A stretch of 64,000 nt of DNA from an uncultured Bacteroidia bacterium (GTDB lineage: Bacteria; Bacteroidota; Bacteroidia; Bacteroidales; F082): positions 1 through 64,000 of the forward strand of contig CADBZW010000021.1 of NCBI GenBank assembly GCA_902799345.1, written 5' to 3'. Position 1 is the first letter of the stretch. Every line of letters starts with the position of its first letter. Both the position numbers and the translations under genes were made by a program. Shown here piece by piece: positions 58,981-64,000 of the stretch. Below the pieces are notes generated by a model, which saw only the letters and a list, made by a program, of their open reading frames with translations, searched no databases and was not told the DNA's origin.

Positions 58981-59076
58981 TAACCGTCATGGCGGAGGAA
59001 CATCCGCCATCTCCCAAGCGCGAAGACGAATCCTTTTCGCCCGGGAGATTGCGGGTCAAGCCCGCAATGACGGTTA
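58981..59076. repeat. 96-bp palindromic element (family P5), copy 2
   Basis: Outer ends TAACCGTCAT and ATGACGGTTA are exact complements; inner GGCGGA...TCCGCC and GCGGG...CCCGC arms. Matches 45056-45149 in the outer thirds; the middle differs. Confidence 0.85.
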
Positions 59077-59107
59077 AAGGTGGGTTTATTGCCCGATTAA
59101 TACCACC

Positions 59108-60283
59108 ATGGACATCAGCATCTTCCTTGAACCTGTTCCCGAAAAGTGTTTCGGCAAGAGTTTCCGGCCTGGCAAGAAGACCTTGGGCGAGACCATCAAC
59201 ATCTTCCGCAACGAGGATGAATTCCCCAGCCTCGAAGGCGTCAGTTTGGCCATCGTCGGCGTCAAGGAAGAACGAGGCACGGTCGACAACAAAGGCTGCG
59301 CCGACGGCGTGGACTACATCCGCAAGGCCCTCTATCCCCTTTTCGACCACTGGCCCGACATCCACATCGTCGACTTGGGCAACGTGAGAATCGGCAAAGA
59401 CCTCAACGACACTTATTATGCCGTCAACCAGGTGCTTACCGAGTTGATGAAAAACAAAATCGTGCCCATCATCATCGGAGCGGGACAAGACCTCACCTAC
59501 ACGATGTACCAGGTGTATGAGCCCACGGGCAAGCTCATCAACATCACCGCCGTCGACCCCATGTTCGACATCGGCAACGACAAGGAATCGCTGAACTCAC
59601 ATTCCTACTTAAGCCATATCATCCTTCACCAGCCCAACTTCCTGTTCAACTTCACCAACATCGGCTACCAGTCGTATTATGTTGACACAGAGAATATTGA
59701 GTTGATGAAGCAATTGCTTTTCGATGCCTATCGCTTAGGTAACATCAAGCAAAACATCGAATTGGCCGAGCCGCTCATCCGCAATGCCAACCTGTTGAGT
59801 TTCGACATCGCGGCCATCCGTGCCGCCGACGCCCCAGGCGTGAAAAACGCCTCGCCCAACGGCTTCAACGGCGAAGAGGCCTGCCGCATGACGCGCTATG
59901 CCGGACTGAGTTACAAGCTCTCGTCGGTCGGCTTCTTCGAATACAACCCCCACTACGATATCAATTCGCGCACGGCCAACCTCATCGCCGAGATGATTTG
60001 GTATTTCATTGAAGGCTTCTCAATGCGCCAAGACGACATCCCCACCTTGGAGAGCAACGACTTCAAGCGTTATATCGTGCAAATCGGTGAAAACCAAAAC
60101 GATATCGTCTTCCTCTGCCATAAGACCACGGGCAAATGGTGGATGGACATGTCGTTCTTGCAAAACAACGACCAACGTTACGAACGGCATCATTTCATTC
60201 CCTGCTCAAAGGAAGACTACGACCAAGCCATGCACAACGAACTGCCTGACAAGTGGTGGCAGTTTTACCAGAAGCTGATGTGA
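59108..60283 (+). CDS. Arginase/ureohydrolase-fold protein with degenerate metal site
   Basis: 391 residues, the Bacteroidota-type arginase family member (often labelled formimidoylglutamase). Core segments align with ureohydrolases, but the ligands are altered: GGDH appears as GAGQD, DAHTD as VDPMFDI and SFDID as SFDIAAI. Two catalytic His and an Asp are therefore missing, while NSHSYLSHIILH and NASPNGFNGEEACRM are typical of this subgroup. It may bind a guanidino compound without hydrolysing it, or use another chemistry. Follows the DHS-like gene after a P5 repeat. Confidence 0.82.
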   Translation: MDISIFLEPVPEKCFGKSFRPGKKTLGETINIFRNEDEFPSLEGVSLAIVGVKEERGTVDNKGCADGVDYIRKALYPLFDHWPDIHIVDLGNVRIGKDLNDTYYAVNQVLTELMKNKIVPIIIGAGQDLTYTMYQVYEPTGKLINITAVDPMFDIGNDKESLNSHSYLSHIILHQPNFLFNFTNIGYQSYYVDTENIELMKQLLFDAYRLGNIKQNIELAEPLIRNANLLSFDIAAIRAADAPGVKNASPNGFNGEEACRMTRYAGLSYKLSSVGFFEYNPHYDINSRTANLIAEMIWYFIEGFSMRQDDIPTLESNDFKRYIVQIGENQNDIVFLCHKTTGKWWMDMSFLQNNDQRYERHHFIPCSKEDYDQAMHNELPDKWWQFYQKLM

Positions 60284-60422
60284 TTTTGGGGATTCGCTTC
60301 GCGAAGAAATCTGTAAAAAATCTATTTCAAAATCATAGAAAATCTTTCCCTCAAAAACTGATTTTGAAAGATTTTATATTTTATTTTTGAACGATTTCTT
60401 GCCGCAGGCAATTCCAAATTAG

Positions 60423-60430
60423 TATCTTTG
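60423..60430 (+). promoter_or_regulatory. -7 element TATCTTTG for the deiminase gene
   Basis: Matches TAnnTTTG, 19 nt upstream of the ATG at 60449, which rules out the in-frame ATG at 60428. Confidence 0.7.
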
Positions 60431-60448
60431 CCGCCAAATTTTCCAGCA

Positions 60449-62740
60449 ATGAAAAAAGCATTATCTATTTTTACTCTTTTGCTCCTGATGGCCGCTACGA
60501 TGCAGGCCCAAGAGAAGAAACCCGATTGGATGAGATGGCACTATCTCTCCGAGGAAGAAATGCATGACACCTCGCGTGGCATGAACTTCGTCGAGACCGA
60601 CCCGCCTACGGGCGAGCCGCGTTTCGTGGCCGAGTTTGAACCCATGCAAGGCGTGATGATACGCTACCCACTGGGCATCCCGACGAGCCTTGTGGCACAG
60701 CTCTCCAACAACTGCCGCGTATATTGCATCGTCAGTAATTCGCAGCAAAGCCAAGCCCAGAGCAGCTTCCAAAGCGCTGGCGTCAACATGAGTAATGTGA
60801 GTTTCGTCAACGCCTCGACCGATTCCTATTGGGTGCGCGACTACGGCCCGTGGTACATCTTCGAGGACCGCAACCCCGCCATCGTCGACAACGTTTACAA
60901 CCGTCCGCGTCCCAATGACGACAACATCTCAGGCGTGTTCGCCACCTACTGGGACATCCCCATGTACGGCATGAACCTCCAGCACACCGGCGGCAACATG
61001 ATGGAAGATGGTCGCGGCCACGGCGTGAGCGACAACCTCGTACTGCAGGAAAACAGCAACAACGAGACCAACGTCCGCAACAAGATGCGTGACTACCTCG
61101 GCATCGACCCCTATCACATCACCATCGACCCGCAAGGCGACTACATCGCCCACGTGGACTGCTGGGGCAAGTACCTCGCACCCGACAAGATCTTGATTGC
61201 CCGTCTGCCGCAAAACAACTCGCATTATGCCGACTACGAAGAAGTGGCCGACTACTTCGCCTCCACCAACTGCTGCTGGGGCTATCCTTACCGCGTGTAT
61301 CGTGTGGACGAGCCAGGCGGCAACACCTTGGCACCCTACACCAACAGCCTCATCCTCAACAAGACCGTATATGTGCCGCTGGGCAACAACAACACCTATA
61401 ACAACAACGCCTTGGCCGTTTACCAAGAGGCCATGCCAGGTTATGACATCGTTGGTGTGACCAACAGCAGCTACAGCTCCGGCTGGCAGAACACCGATGC
61501 CCTGCACTGTCGCACCCGTGGCGTGATGGACTTCAACATGCTCTTCGTCGACCACCGCAACGTGCTCTTCGGCGAGCAGGCATGGCAAGACTCCATCGCC
61601 GTGGTGAGCAAGTTCATCGCTTACAGCGGTGCCGAACTGAAGCAAGACTCCCTCCTCGTTTATTATAGCATCGACAACGGCGCCTATCAGGTGGCCCACA
61701 TGACCGCCACGGGCAACCCCGACGAGTATGTCGGCTACATCAAAGGCTACCAAGGCGAATCGAGCATCGACTACTATGTGTTTGGTGCCGATGAATCGGG
61801 ACATCGCTACACGCAGCCCGTCTTTGCCGACCTCGACCCGCACCATTTCACCATGGAGGCACATGAGCCGGCAGGAGAACTGATTATTACACCTGATACA
61901 TTGTGGTTTGAAGTTGCTAATACTCAACACTTTGATATCATCAATGAAACAATCGGTGATGTCGTCATCAACTCTATTGAATGTGATAACGGCTATCTGC
62001 ACATCCTTACAGATGATCTTCCATATACTTTGACTTCGGGAAGTTCATTGCAAGTGAATGTGATGTTCATCGTTCCTCCCGCGAAAGATTATATCGAATC
62101 CATCATCCATATCAACACATCTATCGGCGATAGGATCGTAAGAGCAATGATTAACAGCAGTTTGGAAGATTTGGGCTTGTTTATACCTGGCTCACCTTGG
62201 GTTGAATTGACAGTCAACGAACCTCAGGCTGAAGTCTATGTGACCAATGGAAATTACGGCACTCATACACCTATCGAAATTACTGCAATCACCGAAGGTG
62301 AAAACCAATTGATGCATGACCTCCTGGAATTGACCCATCATGATTTGCCTTATGTCTTGGAAACTGGTGAGAATTTTATGATTACCATTACCCCCAGAAC
62401 TGATTTCGGCAATAAACAAGACCAAATACACACTTCTATACTGGTTATGTCGGATGATAATGATGTAGTGTTCGATGTTGTGATTGATGAGGAATTGGTA
62501 AGCGTCACCGAACTCACCGCCGAAGCCAAGCTCTACCCCAACCCGACCACGGGCCAGTTCACCATGGAAGGCGCGAATGTGGCCAAGGTGGAGGTCTTTA
62601 ACCTCGTCGGACAAAAAATCTATCATTCCGAAGGCCGCGTAGTCAATATCGACGCAAGTGACTGGAACAAGGGCATCTATCTGGTCAACATCATCGAACA
62701 GAATGGTGCCGTGGTGACCAAGAAATTGGTGGTGAAATGA
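60449..62740 (+). CDS. Secreted peptidylarginine deiminase (PPAD-like) with T9SS tail
   Basis: 763 residues: signal peptide (MKKALSIFTLLLLMAATMQA), agmatine-deiminase/PAD fold (about 40-390), beta-sandwich domains (about 395-690) and a C-terminal T9SS sorting domain (LYPNPTTGQFTMEGANVAKV ... GIYLVNII ... KKLVVK). Catalytic set as in Porphyromonas PPAD: Asp131 (WVRDYGPW), Arg152/Arg154 (NRPRP), His235 and Asp237 (AHVDCW), Asn299 (YTNSLILN), Cys354 (ALHCRTRG). It should convert peptidyl-arginine, probably C-terminal, to citrulline and release ammonia at the cell surface. Positions about 61870-62500 are clearly more AT-rich than the rest. Confidence 0.93.
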   Translation: MKKALSIFTLLLLMAATMQAQEKKPDWMRWHYLSEEEMHDTSRGMNFVETDPPTGEPRFVAEFEPMQGVMIRYPLGIPTSLVAQLSNNCRVYCIVSNSQQSQAQSSFQSAGVNMSNVSFVNASTDSYWVRDYGPWYIFEDRNPAIVDNVYNRPRPNDDNISGVFATYWDIPMYGMNLQHTGGNMMEDGRGHGVSDNLVLQENSNNETNVRNKMRDYLGIDPYHITIDPQGDYIAHVDCWGKYLAPDKILIARLPQNNSHYADYEEVADYFASTNCCWGYPYRVYRVDEPGGNTLAPYTNSLILNKTVYVPLGNNNTYNNNALAVYQEAMPGYDIVGVTNSSYSSGWQNTDALHCRTRGVMDFNMLFVDHRNVLFGEQAWQDSIAVVSKFIAYSGAELKQDSLLVYYSIDNGAYQVAHMTATGNPDEYVGYIKGYQGESSIDYYVFGADESGHRYTQPVFADLDPHHFTMEAHEPAGELIITPDTLWFEVANTQHFDIINETIGDVVINSIECDNGYLHILTDDLPYTLTSGSSLQVNVMFIVPPAKDYIESIIHINTSIGDRIVRAMINSSLEDLGLFIPGSPWVELTVNEPQAEVYVTNGNYGTHTPIEITAITEGENQLMHDLLELTHHDLPYVLETGENFMITITPRTDFGNKQDQIHTSILVMSDDNDVVFDVVIDEELVSVTELTAEAKLYPNPTTGQFTMEGANVAKVEVFNLVGQKIYHSEGRVVNIDASDWNKGIYLVNIIEQNGAVVTKKLVVK

Positions 62741-62750
62741 TAATTGTTTG

Positions 62751-62778
62751 GTAGAGACGTAGCGCGCTACGTCTCTAC
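62751..62778. repeat. Perfect 28-bp palindrome (family P1), intergenic
   Basis: GTAGAGACGTAGCG followed by its exact complement; 10 nt after the deiminase stop. Confidence 0.9.
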
Positions 62779-62814
62779 AGACAACAAAAAACACAGAATA
62801 GACAATAAAAACAC

Positions 62815-62844
62815 AGAATCCCTGAACTTCGTTTCGGGGATTCT
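62815..62844 (+). terminator. Weak hairpin before the 62878 gene
   Basis: AGAATCCC pairs with GGGATTCT, no long T run. Confidence 0.4.
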
Positions 62845-62847
62845 TGC

Positions 62848-62855
62848 TATTTTTG
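62848..62855 (+). promoter_or_regulatory. -7 element TATTTTTG for the lipoprotein/adaptor operon
   Basis: Matches TAnnTTTG, 22 nt upstream of the lipoprotein start. Confidence 0.7.
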
Positions 62856-62877
62856 CGCCCATTAAAATGGTATCCTT

Positions 62878-63381
62878 ATGAAGAAAATAAGCATCTTATT
62901 ATCAGTGTGTTGCCTTATCGCCTTGGCTTCATGCCAGAAGAAAAACGCCCCACTGTTTCGCGGCGACTACAGCTTCAAGACCTCGGGCAGCGTGACCTTG
63001 GACGAAATCAACGCCGAAGACGAGCCCTCAACCTATACGGTCAGTCTGCCCAACGAAATCGGGCAATTGGAAATCAGCGACTTGGGCAACGGCAAGGATA
63101 GCGTGCTCGTGGTGATGAACACCATGGGAGGCGAGGTCGTAGTTACCCATGCCTTCTGCAAGGACAACGAAATCTTCCTGAAAGACTTCACGAAGAATAC
63201 CCTACTCTTCACCGGCGACTCGCTCACCTTGAAGAACGACTTGCGTGTCCATGCCACGGGACAGATGTATGAGGACAACACGCTTATCCTCAACATGATC
63301 TACGAAGGCGAAGCCGAGACCAACGAGCGCAGCTTCAAGGTTTATGGCGACAACATCCGCATGGCTGCGATAAGAAACTAA
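62878..63381 (+). CDS. Small lipoprotein of unknown function
   Basis: 167 residues with lipoprotein signal ending ALASC. The remainder is beta-rich with recurring S/T-rich strands (YSFKTSGSVTLDEINAED, LEISDLGNGKDSVLVVMNTM), lipocalin- or DUF4595-like in appearance, no catalytic motif. It ends one codon before the RND adaptor gene, with overlapping termination/start region (TAATGCTATG), so they share a transcript. Confidence 0.78.
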   Translation: MKKISILLSVCCLIALASCQKKNAPLFRGDYSFKTSGSVTLDEINAEDEPSTYTVSLPNEIGQLEISDLGNGKDSVLVVMNTMGGEVVVTHAFCKDNEIFLKDFTKNTLLFTGDSLTLKNDLRVHATGQMYEDNTLILNMIYEGEAETNERSFKVYGDNIRMAAIRN

Positions 63382-63385
63382 TGCT

Positions 63386-64000
63386 ATGAAAAACAAACCT
63401 ATCCTTTGGCTCTTGCCTCTATTACTGATGGGTTGCGCCGACACCGACCCGAGCCAACTCAAGGAGCGACTCATCGGCGGTAATGCCGAGGAGCGTGTCA
63501 TCGCCGTGGGCGTGCAACAGATCGACACCTTGGGAGGCTTGGTGCGCAACAGCTATCCGGGCTACTTGGAGGAGGGCAACAGCGTCGACATCAGCTTCAA
63601 GTATGGCGGCACCTTGCAAACACTCAACGTGAAGGAGGGTAGCATGGTGCGCAAGGGACAAGTGTTGGCACGTGTGGCCTCGCCGCAGATGGAGAGCACA
63701 CAACGCTCGGCACAGGCCACCCTCGAACAGGCTCAAGACGCCTACGACCGCCTGAAGAAGGTACACGACAACGGCAGCCTCCCCGAAATCAAATGGCGCG
63801 AAATGGTGGCCAACCTCGAGAAAGCAGAAGCCGCCCTCGACCTGGCTAACGCCATGCTGGCCGACAATACCGTCACTGCCCCCTTCGACGGCACCGTCAC
63901 CAACCTCAATGCCGTGAAGGGCGAGAGCATCACCCCGCTGAAACCCGTCATGCGCATCATCAGCACCGAAGGCCTGGTGGTGAAAATCAGCGTGCCTGAG
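63386..64000 (+). CDS. RND efflux membrane-fusion (HlyD-type) lipoprotein, N-terminal part
   Basis: 205 codons to the window edge, no stop. Lipoprotein signal MKNKPILWLLPLLLMGC, then the biotinyl-lipoyl-like first half (VDISFKYGGTLQTLNVKEGS then MVRKGQVLARVASPQM), an alpha-helical hairpin (TQRSAQATLEQAQDAYDRLK) and the second half of the lipoyl domain (TVTAPFDGTVTNLNAVKGES). Periplasmic adaptor linking an RND pump to an outer-membrane channel; pump genes should follow to the right. Confidence 0.92.
   Translation, partial: MKNKPILWLLPLLLMGCADTDPSQLKERLIGGNAEERVIAVGVQQIDTLGGLVRNSYPGYLEEGNSVDISFKYGGTLQTLNVKEGSMVRKGQVLARVASPQMESTQRSAQATLEQAQDAYDRLKKVHDNGSLPEIKWREMVANLEKAEAALDLANAMLADNTVTAPFDGTVTNLNAVKGESITPLKPVMRIISTEGLVVKISVPE

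Overview
The window looks like a chromosomal segment of a member of the Bacteroidota, most likely order Bacteroidales. Three things support this. Nearly every transcription unit starts behind the TAnnTTTG -7 element typical of that phylum. One secreted protein ends in a type IX secretion (T9SS) sorting domain. The gene families are typical: GH97, GH78 rhamnosidase, DUF4369 thioredoxin lipoproteins, fused ResB/CcsA and the Bacteroidota-type arginase relative. Species cannot be named from the sequence. I see no rRNA, tRNA, CRISPR array, prophage or intact insertion sequence.

Layout. 1-7 kb: edge of a VOC/glyoxalase gene, a SnoaL-like lipoprotein with an AraC regulator, an HxlR regulator with a cupin, a class M sirtuin coupled to a zinc macrodomain hydrolase (an ADP-ribosylation on/off pair), and a gluzincin-like metallopeptidase lipoprotein. 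7-10.8 kb: small unknown genes, an internally deleted K+/H+ antiporter, an MFS exporter behind a structured leader, a GrpB-like protein and a GNAT acetyltransferase. 10.8-17.4 kb: a nitrosative-stress/redox block (Hcp, a Crp/Fnr regulator, DUF1858, ferredoxin, NapH-like polyferredoxin) with a shared 14-bp operator, plus an internally deleted ZIP transporter, a MATE pump and an acyl-ACP thioesterase. 17.5-23.2 kb: porin, imelysin, DUF1111 dihaem protein and a ResB/CcsA cytochrome c assembly protein, probably an iron or haem envelope system. 25-27.9 kb: TrkA/TrkH potassium uptake.

28-40 kb: a TPR membrane protein and a DUF1573 protein, then a rhamnose utilisation operon (GH97, rhaB, rhaA, permease, rhaD, GH78). 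40-55 kb: housekeeping genes (ruvC, radA, recJ, purH, mreBCD) mixed with small accessory genes (beta-flower repeat protein, orphan HigA, Imm11-like protein) and two tandem TlpA-like lipoproteins. 54-64 kb: cysQ, topA, a deoxyhypusine-synthase-like gene, a degenerate arginase-fold gene, a secreted peptidylarginine deiminase that keeps the PPAD catalytic set and a T9SS tail, a lipoprotein and the start of an RND adaptor.

The most unusual feature is a dense population of short palindromic and heptad/octad repeat elements. They lie between genes, often right against start codons. Members of the same families also sit in frame inside at least five protein genes (the macrodomain gene, the MFS exporter, rhaD, the GH78 gene twice, and cysQ twice), adding translated loops without breaking the reading frame.
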